Assembly: GCA_963753285.1 (NCBI GenBank)
Contig: CAVWBT010000005.1
Coordinates: forward strand, 186,001-250,000
Length of the DNA: 64,000 nucleotides
From: JAHEDH01 sp963753285
Lineage (GTDB): Bacteria > Actinomycetota > Acidimicrobiia > Spongiisociales > ZC4RG35
Direction: 5' to 3'
In this document: positions 24,813-33,674 of the stretch, piece after piece
Layout: every line of letters starts with the position of its first letter
Numbering within the stretch: position 1 is the first letter of the stretch
Made by a program: the position numbers and the translations under genes
The notes under the pieces: generated by a model
The model's database searches: none
What the model was told of the DNA's origin: nothing
The model's input: the letters and a program-made list of their open reading frames with translations, nothing else

Positions 24813-25544
24813 ATGGCGCTGAAGGCGTTCGCCGGTGGGCGGCTGTTCGGGCAACGCCACGGCTCGGAACCGCCCGACGTGCTGGCGCTGCACGGGTGGG
24901 GTCGAAACCACGCGGATTTCGATGCGGTCCTCGACGGGGCCCAGGCGATCGCCCTCGATCTGCCCGGATTCGGGGCTTCACCGCCCCCTCCGGTGCCCAC
25001 GGGAGCCTACGGCTATGCGGACATGATCATCGACGTGCTCGAGGAGTTCGAGCAGCCACCGGTGGTCGTCGCCCACTCGTTCGGTGGCCGCGTCGCGGTC
25101 GCGCTCGAGTCGGAGGTGCCGGGTTCGTTTTCGGCGATGGTGCTGACCGGTGTTCCGCTGCTCCGGAGAGAGAGCGGAGCGAAACCCAGCCTGGGGTATC
25201 GGCTGATCCGAGCTGCACATCGAGTGGGTCTGGTCTCCGATGAGCGGATGGAGCGCGAGAAACGCAATCGCGGTTCGGCCGATTATCGGGCGGCGACCGG
25301 AGTCATGCGTGACGTGCTCGTCACAGCCGTCAACGAGTCCTACGAACACGAGCTGACCGAGCTGGATCTGCCGGTGTCGCTGGTCTGGGGAGCCAACGAC
25401 ACCGACGTGCCGCTCTGGGTTCCCGAGCGCGCACTGCAACTCCTTCGAGAGCGTGCGACCCTCGAAGTCATCGCAGATGCCGGACACTTCGTTCCGACGA
25501 CCCACCCCGAAGCGCTTCGGTCGGCGATCGAGGCGCTCAGATGA
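24813..25544 (+). CDS. Alpha/beta hydrolase
   Basis: A 243-residue alpha/beta hydrolase with HGWGRN at the oxyanion site, the nucleophile elbow AHSFGG, the acid in WGANDTDVPL and the histidine in DAGHFVPTTHPE. GGAG precedes the ATG by about 9 nt. It overlaps the membrane Mur ligase by 4 bp (ATGA), and ddl follows, so the three form one unit. Co-transcription with cell-wall precursor ligases hints at a substrate related to the envelope, but this is inference. Confidence 0.85.
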   Translation: MALKAFAGGRLFGQRHGSEPPDVLALHGWGRNHADFDAVLDGAQAIALDLPGFGASPPPPVPTGAYGYADMIIDVLEEFEQPPVVVAHSFGGRVAVALESEVPGSFSAMVLTGVPLLRRESGAKPSLGYRLIRAAHRVGLVSDERMEREKRNRGSADYRAATGVMRDVLVTAVNESYEHELTELDLPVSLVWGANDTDVPLWVPERALQLLRERATLEVIADAGHFVPTTHPEALRSAIEALR

Positions 25545-27043
25545 ACGCCGTGATTGCGCTCACGGTGTTGGTGGTGTCGGGGGTGCAGGCGCTGCGATGG
25601 CTGCGGGTGGCGCAACGAGAGCACTACCTGCCGGCGGTCGGCGTCTTTGCGGTGCGATGGTGGCGGTCGAGCACCGTGAACGCGGCGCTCGCGCTCGCGG
25701 GCGTCCTGGCGGGACTGGCATCGCTCGCCACCGGTCTGGCCGTGTTGGCGGTGGCGGTGGTCGTGGCGGTGGGCCCGGTGGGACTCCCGCTCGAGGGACG
25801 GACGTCCGGCCTCGCATGGACGTCCCGGCTGCGGGCCACTGCGGCGGTCTCCGCTGTGCTCGTCGTCGCCTTGGTCGTCGTTGCGGCGTTCAGCGGATTC
25901 CCGGGCTTGTATGCGCTGATCCTGCTCGGCCTCCCCTGGCTGGTCGATCTGGCCTTGCTGATCTGGAACCCGATCCAGCGGCGCACCGATCAGCGGTGGG
26001 TCGACCAGGCGAAGGCCGGACTCGACCGCTCGGGTGCGAGGGTCGTGGCCATCACGGGCTCGTACGGGAAGACCACCACCAAGGGCTATCTGGCGCATCT
26101 GCTGGCGGCCCAGACGACGGTCATGGCCAGCCCGGCGTCGTTCAACAACCGGATGGGCCTGGCTCGCGCCGTGAACGAGCATCTCGGCCCCGGCACCGAA
26201 GTGTTCATCGCCGAGATGGGCATCTACGGTCCCGGCGAGATCCGAGACATGTGCTCATGGATCCCACCAGAGGTGGGTGTCTTCACTGCGCTCGGACCGG
26301 TTCACCTGGAGCGGATGAAAACGCTCGAGAACATCGGCAGGGCCAAACGGGAGGTCTTCGAGCGAGCCGCGGTCGGCGTGATCCTCGTCGACGACCCGAT
26401 CATGGCGAGGATCGCAGCCGAGGAGTTGGAACGCCGCCGAATGATCACGGTGTCGGTGGCCGGTGAGCCGGCCGACGTGGTCGGCGATCCCGTCACCGGT
26501 GAGATCTCGGTGGATGGTCGGAGCGTCGGCCGGGTCGACCCGGACGTCATCCAGATCGGGAACGCGGCATGCGCAGTCGGAGCCCTCGCCGCACTCGGAT
26601 TCGCGACCGACGGCCTCGAGGACCGGCTGGCCTCACTGCCGACCCCTCCGCATCGCCAGGTGGCGGCACGTTCGGAGCGGGGTTTCGTCGTGATCGACGA
26701 CACGTTCAACTCGAACCCTGCCGGGGCGTCGCGAGCGCTCGATCTGCTCGATGGCTCCGGTGACGGGCGCAAGGTGGTCGTCACTCCCGGCATGGTTGAG
26801 TTGGGCTCGATGCAGCGACGAGCGAACACGGAGTTCGCCAAGAGGGCCGCAACGATCGCCACCGACGTGGCGATCGTGGGCAAGACGAATCGCAGGGCGC
26901 TCGCCGCAGGTGTCAGGGAGTCGGGGGCCGCGTCGGTACACTTCTTCGACACACGCGATGACGCCGTCGCATGGGTCCGCGACCAACTGGGTCCCGGCGA
27001 CGCCGTGCTGTACGAGAACGATCTCCCCGACCACTATCCCTGA
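25541..27043 (+). CDS. Membrane-anchored Mur ligase family protein (MurF-like)
   Basis: The first 145 or so residues of this 500-residue protein are membrane helices, replacing the uridine-binding N-terminal domain of normal MurF. After them comes the Mur ligase centre: P-loop VVAITGSYGKTTTKGYL near residue 170, FNNRMGLARAVNEHL, FIAEMGIYGPGEI and GPVHLERMKT with NIGRAKREVF. The C-terminal domain holds VIDDTFNSNPAGASRALDLL, the MurF-like DxxNSNP motif. MurF joins D-Ala-D-Ala to UDP-MurNAc-tripeptide, and the next gene makes D-Ala-D-Ala. Without the UDP-binding domain it may be a second, membrane-bound MurF or an enzyme for another acceptor. It overlaps the hydrolase by 4 bp. Confidence 0.85.
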   Translation: MNAVIALTVLVVSGVQALRWLRVAQREHYLPAVGVFAVRWWRSSTVNAALALAGVLAGLASLATGLAVLAVAVVVAVGPVGLPLEGRTSGLAWTSRLRATAAVSAVLVVALVVVAAFSGFPGLYALILLGLPWLVDLALLIWNPIQRRTDQRWVDQAKAGLDRSGARVVAITGSYGKTTTKGYLAHLLAAQTTVMASPASFNNRMGLARAVNEHLGPGTEVFIAEMGIYGPGEIRDMCSWIPPEVGVFTALGPVHLERMKTLENIGRAKREVFERAAVGVILVDDPIMARIAAEELERRRMITVSVAGEPADVVGDPVTGEISVDGRSVGRVDPDVIQIGNAACAVGALAALGFATDGLEDRLASLPTPPHRQVAARSERGFVVIDDTFNSNPAGASRALDLLDGSGDGRKVVVTPGMVELGSMQRRANTEFAKRAATIATDVAIVGKTNRRALAAGVRESGAASVHFFDTRDDAVAWVRDQLGPGDAVLYENDLPDHYP

Positions 27044-27054
27044 GGTTTCCGACA

Positions 27055-28125
27055 ATGCCCACAGCTGCGGTTCTCTTCGGTGGCCCATCACCCGAACACG
27101 ACATCTCGATCTCGACCGGGCTGCAGGCGACCCGCACACTGGGTGACGTCCTCGCGATCTACTGGTCGAAGACGGGCGGATTTCATCTCGTGGACCCCGG
27201 TCTCGAGGTCACCGATTTCGCCGACGGACTGCCACGCAAGGCCCGGGAGCTCACCTTCGACGCCCGCCCCGGTCAGGGCTGGGTGCTCAAGAAGAAGCCG
27301 CTGGACGTCTCGGTCGTCGTCAACTGTTGTCACGGTGGGCCGGGCGAGGATGGGACGATCCAGGGGGCGATGGATCTGGCCGGCTACCGGTACACCGGTC
27401 CCGGACAGGCCGGGTCGGCGCTCGGGATGGACAAACTCGCGTTCGCAGCGTCGGTCGCCAACGCCGGGCTCCCGAGCCTCCCGAGGCTGCTGCTCGAACC
27501 GGGAGTCACCCCCGAGTTCGACGGCCCGTACATCGTCAAGCCCCGGTTCGGCGGGAGTTCCATCGGAATCGAGGTCGTCGATGACCTCGACACCGCGCTC
27601 GCGCTGCTCCGAACGTCGCCACATCTCGGTGACGGCGCGGTCATCGAACCGTTCCTCCCAGAGTTCCGTGACCTGAACGTCGCCGTCCGGACCTACCCGG
27701 CGCTGACCTTGTCGAACATCGAAGAACCGAGGACCAGTGGCGACGGGCTCTACTCCTATGAACAGAAGTACCTGGCGTGGGGGGATGCCGGCGCACCTGC
27801 GAACACGGTGCCTGCCGATGTCGATGCGGCCTTGGAAGCGCAGATCCGTGAGATCGCCCCCAAGGTCGCTGCGTTGGTCGGCGTCCGGTCGGTCGCCCGG
27901 ATCGACTTCCTCGATGCGGCGGGCACGCTCTACGTCAACGAGATCAACACGATCCCCGGGAGTCTGTCGGCCAAGCTGTTCGTCGATCCTCCCGTGTCCC
28001 GCAAGGAGTTGCTCGACGGGATGATCGCAGAGGCACTCGCCTCATCGCCTCGCGCCTTCTCCACCCACGGCGCCGACGGCACCGCCCTCAGAAACGCCTC
28101 CACCATCGCCTCCAAACTCGGCTGA
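27055..28125 (+). CDS. ddl: D-alanine--D-alanine ligase
   Basis: 356 residues, a normal Ddl length. The N-terminal motif VLFGGPSPEHDIS is present. The ATP-grasp fold shows YIVKPRFGGSSIGIEVV and the metal/product site YVNEINTIPGSLS. It joins two D-alanines using ATP to make the terminal dipeptide of peptidoglycan stem peptides. ATG 27055, 11 nt after the Mur ligase stop, matches the family N-terminus; the open frame extends 28 codons further but that overlaps the Mur ligase. D-Ala-D-Lac specificity cannot be excluded by eye. Confidence 0.92.
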   Translation: MPTAAVLFGGPSPEHDISISTGLQATRTLGDVLAIYWSKTGGFHLVDPGLEVTDFADGLPRKARELTFDARPGQGWVLKKKPLDVSVVVNCCHGGPGEDGTIQGAMDLAGYRYTGPGQAGSALGMDKLAFAASVANAGLPSLPRLLLEPGVTPEFDGPYIVKPRFGGSSIGIEVVDDLDTALALLRTSPHLGDGAVIEPFLPEFRDLNVAVRTYPALTLSNIEEPRTSGDGLYSYEQKYLAWGDAGAPANTVPADVDAALEAQIREIAPKVAALVGVRSVARIDFLDAAGTLYVNEINTIPGSLSAKLFVDPPVSRKELLDGMIAEALASSPRAFSTHGADGTALRNASTIASKLG

Positions 28126-28430
28126 GATGTTCCCCACGAAGTGGGGAAAGGTCCCTGCCGCCCAGATGTTCCCCACGAAGTGGGGAAAGGTCCCTGCCGC
28201 CCAGGTGTTCCCCACGAAGTGGGGAAAGGTCCCTGCCGCCGAGGAACGAGGCGGGAGGTAAGGGGCCGACTCCCGCGTAGGTGTTCCCCACGAAGTGGGG
28301 AAAGGTCCCTGCCGCCCAGGTGTTCCCCACGAAGTGGGGAAAGGTCCCTGCCGCCGAGGAACGAGGCGGGAGGTAAGGGGCCAACTCCAGCGAAGCCTGG
28401 AATCGTGGACAGGAGATGAGGGGCCAACTC
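28126..28430. repeat. Tandem palindromic repeats (five 39-bp-type units plus two spacer modules)
   Basis: No gene lies between ddl and the DUF559 gene. A 39-bp unit with the palindrome TTCCCCAC-GAA-GTGGGGAA followed by AGGTCCCTGCCGCC occurs at 28126, 28165 and 28204, and again at about 28281 and 28320. A second module containing GAGGCGGGAGGTAAGGGGC and CAACTCC (or CGACTCC) follows the third and the fifth copies, and a further partial copy (GGGGCCAACTCC) ends at about 28430. The copies are nearly identical throughout, so recent duplication is likely. The same elements recur at 28.9-29.0, 35.2 and 40.8-41.0 kb. Confidence 0.9.
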
Positions 28431-28440
28431 CTGCGCGTCC

Positions 28441-28830
28441 TCAAGCCAAGCGGTTCGCCCCGGGCCGCCCATCGACAGCCCATGCTCTTGGGTCGAAGCG
28501 CGGATCGCGATGGAGTGCGATGGTCGACAGTACTTCTTCCGTTTCTCCGAGAACCTCTGAGTTCCAGAACCTCATGACGGTGAACCCGGCGCGTTCGATG
28601 GCCAGATCGCGATCATGGTCTCTGCCGTACCGGTCGTGGTGATCGCCGTCACACTCGACTGCGAGGCGATGTTCGAGGCAGGCGAAGTCGAGGATGTACG
28701 GGTCGAGTGGGTGCTGTCTTCGGAACCGGCAGCCGAGCTGTCGACGGCGAAGATGTGTCCACAGAATGGCTTCAGCCTTCGGCATCGACTGCCGCAGTTC
28801 CCGTGCTCTTCGCGTCGTGTAGGGCTTCAT
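28441..28830 (-). CDS. DUF559 domain protein (Vsr-like endonuclease fold)
   Basis: 129 residues from ATG 28830. Recognisable DUF559 blocks are RRARELRQSMPKAEAILW, LRRRQLGCRFRRQHPLDPY, ILDFACLEHRLAVECDGDHH and GFTVMRFWNSEVL. The D and ExDG residues in the middle fit the restriction-endonuclease-like fold related to very-short-patch repair nucleases, but no DUF559 function is established. It lies between two blocks of palindromic repeats, one ending just after its stop and one upstream of its start. Such genes are often mobile or present in many copies in actinobacteria. Confidence 0.82.
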   Translation of the reverse strand: MKPYTTRRARELRQSMPKAEAILWTHLRRRQLGCRFRRQHPLDPYILDFACLEHRLAVECDGDHHDRYGRDHDRDLAIERAGFTVMRFWNSEVLGETEEVLSTIALHRDPRFDPRAWAVDGRPGANRLA

Positions 28831-28868
28831 ACAGCCGAACATGCCAGGGTGAAGGGACGGAACGTACC

Positions 28869-29033
28869 GTTGGAGTTGTCCCCCTACCTCCGAACCGCCG
28901 GCTACGGGAGGTGTGTGAAGGGTTCGAGGGGATCGCGCGGAATGTGCGGGCGGTTCGCAGGGACCTTCCCCCACTGCGTGGGGGACACCGGGGACCCCGG
29001 GACCTTCCCCCACTGCGTGGGGGACACCTGGGA
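28869..29033. repeat. Palindromic repeat copies upstream of the DUF559 gene
   Basis: At 28869-28900 there is an inverse copy of the GGAGGTAGGGG/CAACTCC module. At about 28958-29030 two copies of a variant palindrome, CCCCCACTGCGTGGGGG, are preceded by GGGACCTT; they are separated by GGGGACCCCGG. The orientation is opposite to that of the 28.1 kb array. Confidence 0.8.
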
Positions 29034-29034
29034 T

Positions 29035-29268
29035 CTACAGGTTGACGACCGGGCAGGTGAGGGTGCGCGTGATGCCGGAGATGGCTTGGATCTTCGCCAC
29101 GACGAGTTTGCCGAGCTGGTCGACGTCGCCGGCGGACGCCTTCACGATGACGTCGTAGGGGCCGGTCACGTCGTCGGCCGAGTCGACACCGGGAATCAAA
29201 CGAACTTCTTCGGCGACAACGGCAGCCTTGCCGACTTCGGTCTGGATCAACACGTATGCCTGGACCAC
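29035..29268 (-). CDS. Lrp/AsnC ligand-binding (RAM) domain protein
   Basis: A 77-residue stand-alone RAM domain: VQAYVLIQTEVGKAAVVAEE, IPGVDSADDVTGPYDVIVKA and AISGITRTLTCPVV follow the alpha/beta pattern of the effector-binding half of Lrp/AsnC regulators. No DNA-binding domain is present. Such single-domain proteins are common in actinobacteria and archaea and bind amino acids as oligomers. GTG 29268 has AAGGAG 7 nt upstream. Confidence 0.88.
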   Translation of the reverse strand: MVQAYVLIQTEVGKAAVVAEEVRLIPGVDSADDVTGPYDVIVKASAGDVDQLGKLVVAKIQAISGITRTLTCPVVNL

Positions 29269-29328
29269 GATGAGACTCCTTGAGACGGACTCCTTCGGAC
29301 TCTACCCATTGGGCAGGGCGTGAGGGCG

Positions 29329-29547
29329 TCAGTATCCGCTCTGCCCGACCTTGATCGAGGTCACGTAGCGCTGTTCGTCCTCGGTCTCGAGGTCGAAGAG
29401 GATCCGCTGGCCCTGCCTGAGCATGCGGAAGATGGATCCTTTGAGGGATCCGGGTCGAAGGTAGACCTCCGACTGGTCTTCATCGAGAACGACGACACCG
29501 ACGCCCGTGACGGGGTCGTAGGTCTTGACGACGCCCTGGGTGGCCAA
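29329..29547 (-). CDS. Cold-shock-like small protein
   Basis: 72 residues. The N-terminus ATQGVVKTYDPVTGVGVVVLD resembles the first strands of a cold-shock domain, followed by EVYLRPGSLKGSIFRMLRQGQRILFDLETEDEQ, as in CSD proteins with an altered loop. The RNP1 and RNP2 aromatic residues are mostly lost (GVGVVV in place of GFGFI, EVYLRP in place of VFVHF), so nucleic-acid binding may differ from the true Csp at 35.3 kb. It lies 3 nt after rpmB and is probably co-transcribed with it. Confidence 0.7.
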   Translation of the reverse strand: MATQGVVKTYDPVTGVGVVVLDEDQSEVYLRPGSLKGSIFRMLRQGQRILFDLETEDEQRYVTSIKVGQSGY

Positions 29548-29550
29548 CGA

Positions 29551-29739
29551 TCAGGCCTTCTCGATCTTGTTTGCGCGGATGCACGAGGTGCAGACGCGGG
29601 CTTTGCGGGTGTTGGACCCGTGCTTGACCCGGACCTGCTGGATGTTCGGCAGCCAGCGGCGGTTGTTTCGCTTGTGGGAGAACGTCACGGTCTTGCCGTA
29701 ACTCGGCTCCTTGCCACAGACTTCGCAGCGATATGACAT
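29551..29739 (-). CDS. rpmB: 50S ribosomal protein L28
   Basis: 62 residues, matching bacterial L28. MSYRCEVCGKEPSYGKTVTF and SHKRNNRRWLPNIQ are diagnostic, and the two CXXC pairs (CEVC and CTSC) make this a zinc-binding C+ form. The start at 29739 has AGGAGAT upstream on the minus strand. It is divergent from the fakA-like gene and opens the conserved rpmB-fakA-recG order. Confidence 0.95.
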   Translation of the reverse strand: MSYRCEVCGKEPSYGKTVTFSHKRNNRRWLPNIQQVRVKHGSNTRKARVCTSCIRANKIEKA

Positions 29740-29840
29740 CAGAAAAAGATCTCCTGGGGGAACGGCGGGAATCGTAACACCGAGCGTGCAAGGAATGCGA
29801 AACGACAGTCTCAGCGCATCGGAGGGCCAGTCGGCATCGG

Positions 29841-29846
29841 TATCAT
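29841..29846 (+). promoter_or_regulatory. Putative -10 box for the fakA-recG operon
   Basis: TATCAT lies 13 nt before the ATG of the DAK2-domain gene, which predicts a 5' leader of only about six nucleotides. No clear -35 or Shine-Dalgarno is seen. Confidence 0.35.
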
Positions 29847-29859
29847 CGTCGGACTGAAC

Positions 29860-31467
29860 ATGGTCCTCACTTCACACGACATCAAGTCCGCCTTCGTCAG
29901 GTTCGACGAGCTGATCACCATCTATCGGACCGCGCTCAACGGCCTGAACGTCTACCCGGTGCCCGATGGCGACACCGGGTCGAACATGTCGGGGACGATC
30001 AAACGGGTGATGGCTGAATTGGATGGCACCGAATCGATGGAGGAGGTGACCAACGCCATCGCCCACGGTTCGCTGATGGGGGCCAAGGGCAACTCGGGGA
30101 TCCTTCTGTCGGTCATTCTGAGCGGGCTCGCCGAGACGTTTGCCGATCACCACGCGGTCGATGTCGCTCAATTCACGGCGGGTCTGGCGCGCGCGTCGGC
30201 CTCCGCGTATCGGGCGGTTGCGACTCCGGTCGAAGGCACGATTCTGTCCGTGATTCGAGAGACGTCCGAGGAGGCCGAAACGAACGGTTATTCGGATCTC
30301 ACCGAGCTGGCGGCTGCGGTGTTCCGGCGGTCGGTGGACGCGCTCGCACGCACCCCGGATGCGTTGCCGATCCTCAAGCAGGCCCAGGTCGTCGACGCCG
30401 GTGGCGCCGGGCTGGTGCTGTTGTTCGCGGCGTTTGCCGAGGCTGCATCGGTCGATCCGGTCGAGCTTCCCCACGAGCTGCTGACCGCCGAGGCGCAACT
30501 CGATCAGATCGACTCTGCGCCCGCCGTGTCGGAGCTCCGCTACGAGGTGATGTTCTTCCTCGATTCGACAGACGAGGCGATGGAGACGTTTCGTGCCCGT
30601 TGGGCCGAACTGGGAGATTCGATCGCCGTCACCGGCGGCAAGGGCACGTGGAACTGTCACATCCACACCGACGAGATCGGCCCGTCGATCGAGGCGGGCA
30701 TCGCGGCGGGTACGCCATCCGACATCCGAGTCACCGACCTCACCGAGAGCCCCGGGGTGTTGGAGGCCGAGGACGTGTTCTTGCCTCGTGACGAGGTGGC
30801 AGTGGCGCCGGTGGGCGTGGTCGCGGTGGTCAACGGCCCCGGATTGGTGGAGGTGTTCAGGGATCTCGGAGTCCAAGGCGTCATTCGGGGCGGGCAGAGC
30901 ATGAACCCGTCGACCGAGGAGCTGCTGGCAGCGGTCGAGAGCGTTCCTGCCAAAGACGTGATCCTGTTGCCGAACAACAAGAACATCGTTCCCGTGGCCG
31001 AGCAGATCGATCAGATTTCGCCGAAGAACGTCCGCGTTGTGCCGACCCGGAGCGTCCCACAGGGAATCACCGCGATGCTCGGGTACACCACTGCCTCCGA
31101 CGACATCGAGGAGACGGCCGAGACGATGGCTGCGGCTGCGTCCTCGGTGATGGTGGGCGAGGTGACGTCAGCGGTCCGTGACGCCAGAGTGGGTGACCTC
31201 GTGATCTCGAAGGGCGATTGGATCGGACTCGCGGACGGGGCGATCGTGGTCAACGGGCGCGACGTCGAGTCCGTGCTGCGTGGCCTGGTCGCCGAGCTGA
31301 TGCCGCCGGCCAATCCCGAGATCGTCACCCTGTACACCGGGGTCGACGCCTCGCTGCCCGCCACGAAGAGCCTCGAGGCCTACCTGTCGGAACTGCATCC
31401 CGAGGTGGAGCTGGTGGTCATCCCCGGCGGTCAGCCGACATATCCGTATCTGATCTCCGTCGAGTAG
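29860..31467 (+). CDS. DAK2 domain protein, FakA/YloV-like fatty-acid kinase subunit
   Basis: 535 residues. The N-terminal DAK2 (DhaL-like) domain has NVYPVPDGDTGSNM, whose aspartates bind Mg-ATP, then GSLMGAKGNSGILLS and VDAGGAGLVLLF. The middle and C-terminal halves match the rest of the YloV/FakA family (MKDVILLPNNKNI-like, seen here as KDVILLPNNKNIVP; IVTLYTGVDA). FakA works with a FakB fatty-acid-binding protein to phosphorylate exogenous fatty acids, and the acyl-phosphate enters the PlsX/PlsY route. A link to plsX and plsY in this window is therefore sensible. It is followed by recG 10 nt later. Confidence 0.88.
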   Translation: MVLTSHDIKSAFVRFDELITIYRTALNGLNVYPVPDGDTGSNMSGTIKRVMAELDGTESMEEVTNAIAHGSLMGAKGNSGILLSVILSGLAETFADHHAVDVAQFTAGLARASASAYRAVATPVEGTILSVIRETSEEAETNGYSDLTELAAAVFRRSVDALARTPDALPILKQAQVVDAGGAGLVLLFAAFAEAASVDPVELPHELLTAEAQLDQIDSAPAVSELRYEVMFFLDSTDEAMETFRARWAELGDSIAVTGGKGTWNCHIHTDEIGPSIEAGIAAGTPSDIRVTDLTESPGVLEAEDVFLPRDEVAVAPVGVVAVVNGPGLVEVFRDLGVQGVIRGGQSMNPSTEELLAAVESVPAKDVILLPNNKNIVPVAEQIDQISPKNVRVVPTRSVPQGITAMLGYTTASDDIEETAETMAAAASSVMVGEVTSAVRDARVGDLVISKGDWIGLADGAIVVNGRDVESVLRGLVAELMPPANPEIVTLYTGVDASLPATKSLEAYLSELHPEVELVVIPGGQPTYPYLISVE

Positions 31468-31477
31468 CCGCGTACCG

Positions 31478-33667
31478 GTGCCTTCACTGAAGTATCTCGA
31501 CGAAGTCCCGATCCAGCGCGTCTCGGGCCTGTCCGGTGCTCGTGGCAAGGCCCTGGCCGATGCACGGATCCGCACCGTGCGGGACCTGTTGTTCCACTTC
31601 CCCCGCCGGTACATCGACCGGTCGAGGATCGAACCGGTCGCCCAGCTCCCGGTGGGCCAGGAGGTCACCGTGATCGCCGAGGTGTTGTCGGTGTCGACCC
31701 GGCGTCCACGGGCACGACTGACGATGACCGAGGCTCGGCTCACCGACGGCACCGGCACGATCAAGGCGGTCTGGTTCAATCAGGCGTTCCGGGAGCGACA
31801 GCTCAGCGTCGGTGCGGAGGTTGCGCTGTCCGGCAAGGTCGAACGGTTCCGGGGAACGACCCAGATGAAGTCACCGGACGTCGACGTCCTCTCGTCGGCG
31901 TCCACCGAGGGTTTGAAGACCGGCCGGGTGGTTCCGATCCATCCGAACGCCGCCAAGGTGGGCTCGGGCTGGATCCGGCGTGGAATCTGGAATGCGCTCA
32001 AGCGCGCCCGCCCGATCGAGGACCCGGTCCCAGCCGAGATCGTTGCCCGCCGCAGGCTGGCATCCCGCAACGATGCGTTCGGTTCGATCCACTTCCCCGA
32101 TTCGATGAGGGACGTCGCGATCGCCAGGAGGCGGCTGATCTTCGACGAGTTCTTCCGGCTCGAGACTGCGCTCGCGCTCAACAAGCGGCTCCGGGAGGAG
32201 AACCAAGTCGGAATCGTCCACGGCCCGTCGCGGGAGCTGTCGGAGCGTTTCATCTCCGGGCTCCCGTATCTGCTGACCGACGCCCAGCGCCGGGCGATCG
32301 AGGACGTCGTCGGAGACATGGCGACCTCGTACCCCATGCAGCGCCTGATCCAGGGCGAGGTCGGCTCGGGCAAGACGGTGGTGGCGGTGGCTGCTCTCCT
32401 CTATGCGGTGGAGGGCGGGTATCAGACGGCGGTGATGGCGCCGACCGAAGTGCTCGCCGTTCAGCACTTCCTCGGAATCAGTGACCTGTTCGACCAGTCG
32501 AACATGACCCCCCCGGACATGGGCCCGGACGCCTCGCTGGGGATGGACTCGCTGTTCTCCGAGGCACCTGAGGAACAGACCGTCCGTATGGCGCTGTTGA
32601 CCGGCAGCCAGGCGATGACCAACTTCGATTCGAGTGCCGGCCGGCCAGAGATCCTCACGATGCTGGCGAATGGCGACATCGACATCATCGTGGGCACGCA
32701 TGCCCTCATCCAGGAGACCGTCGAGTTCGCCTCACTCGGGATGGCCGTCATCGACGAGCAACATCGCTTCGGCGCCGAGCAGCGCAACGTGCTGCGGCAG
32801 AAGGGCGAAGGCGAGACATCGCCGGATCTGCTGATCATGACCGCCACGCCGATCCCGAGGACGCTGTCGATGACGCTGTACGGCGACCTGGAGGAGACGA
32901 TCATCGACGAGCTCCCGCCCGGTCGGAGCCCGATCCAGACCCGGGCGGTGGGCCGTGACCAGGAAACCCGGGTCTGGCAGCTCGTGTCCGAAGCGGTCGA
33001 AAAGGGTCGGCAGGCGTTCGTGGTGTGCCCGCTGGTCGAGGACTCCGAGAAGATCGAGGCCGCCAGCGCCGAATCGGAGTTTCGGCGCCTCAGCGAGTTG
33101 CTGCCCGAGTTGCGGTTCGGGCTCATCCACGGGCAGATGCCGCCACGGGACAAGGACGAGGTCATGCACGCCTTCCGTCGGGGGGAGATCGACGTGCTGG
33201 TTGCGACGACGGTCATCGAGGTCGGTATCGACATCCCCAATGCGACCGTGATGGTCATCGAGGACGCCGACCGGTTCGGGTTGAGCCAGCTGCACCAGTT
33301 GCGGGGCCGGGTCGGGCGCGGCGAGCACTCCGGTGTCTGCATCCTGTTGGCGGATCCGACGACGCCCGACGGCGAGCGCCGGATCGAGGCGATGGTCCGG
33401 ACCAACGACGGGTTCGAGCTCGCCCGCGAGGATCTGGAGATCCGCGGCCAGGGGACCGTGTTCGCTGCCAGCCAGTCGGGACGGAGCGACCTCAGGCTGG
33501 CGAACATCGTGTCGGACCGTGAGAGCCTGATCGCTGCGCGGGACGACGCCTTCGCCCTGGTCGACGCCGACCCCGGCCTCGCAGGGCACCCCGATCTGCT
33601 CGAGGAGATCATCATGTTCTTCGGAGACGACGAAGAAGGGAAGACCGAGTGGCTGTTCATCTCGTGA
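31478..33667 (+). CDS. recG: ATP-dependent DNA helicase RecG
   Basis: 729 residues from a GTG start. The N-terminal wedge/OB domain includes LLFHFPRRYIDRS. Helicase motifs follow: Walker A GEVGSGKTVVA near residue 291, motif II as VIDEQHRFG near residue 425, TATPIPRTLSMTLYGDL, and the C-terminal ATTVIEVGIDIPNA and LHQLRGRVGRGEHSG, together with the RecG-specific RGQGTVFAASQSG. RecG remodels stalled forks and branch-migrates Holliday junctions. It has the usual neighbours, fakA-like before and rsmD after. Confidence 0.96.
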   Translation: MPSLKYLDEVPIQRVSGLSGARGKALADARIRTVRDLLFHFPRRYIDRSRIEPVAQLPVGQEVTVIAEVLSVSTRRPRARLTMTEARLTDGTGTIKAVWFNQAFRERQLSVGAEVALSGKVERFRGTTQMKSPDVDVLSSASTEGLKTGRVVPIHPNAAKVGSGWIRRGIWNALKRARPIEDPVPAEIVARRRLASRNDAFGSIHFPDSMRDVAIARRRLIFDEFFRLETALALNKRLREENQVGIVHGPSRELSERFISGLPYLLTDAQRRAIEDVVGDMATSYPMQRLIQGEVGSGKTVVAVAALLYAVEGGYQTAVMAPTEVLAVQHFLGISDLFDQSNMTPPDMGPDASLGMDSLFSEAPEEQTVRMALLTGSQAMTNFDSSAGRPEILTMLANGDIDIIVGTHALIQETVEFASLGMAVIDEQHRFGAEQRNVLRQKGEGETSPDLLIMTATPIPRTLSMTLYGDLEETIIDELPPGRSPIQTRAVGRDQETRVWQLVSEAVEKGRQAFVVCPLVEDSEKIEAASAESEFRRLSELLPELRFGLIHGQMPPRDKDEVMHAFRRGEIDVLVATTVIEVGIDIPNATVMVIEDADRFGLSQLHQLRGRVGRGEHSGVCILLADPTTPDGERRIEAMVRTNDGFELAREDLEIRGQGTVFAASQSGRSDLRLANIVSDRESLIAARDDAFALVDADPGLAGHPDLLEEIIMFFGDDEEGKTEWLFIS

Positions 33668-33674
33668 GAACATC

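Noticed and set aside
28126..28360. CRISPR array: repeats like TGTTCCCCACGAAGTGGGG recall type I-E CRISPR repeats.
   Set aside because: The 39-bp units are identical over their whole length, so there are no unique spacers, and no cas genes are nearby. The single scattered copies elsewhere also argue for a REP-like element.
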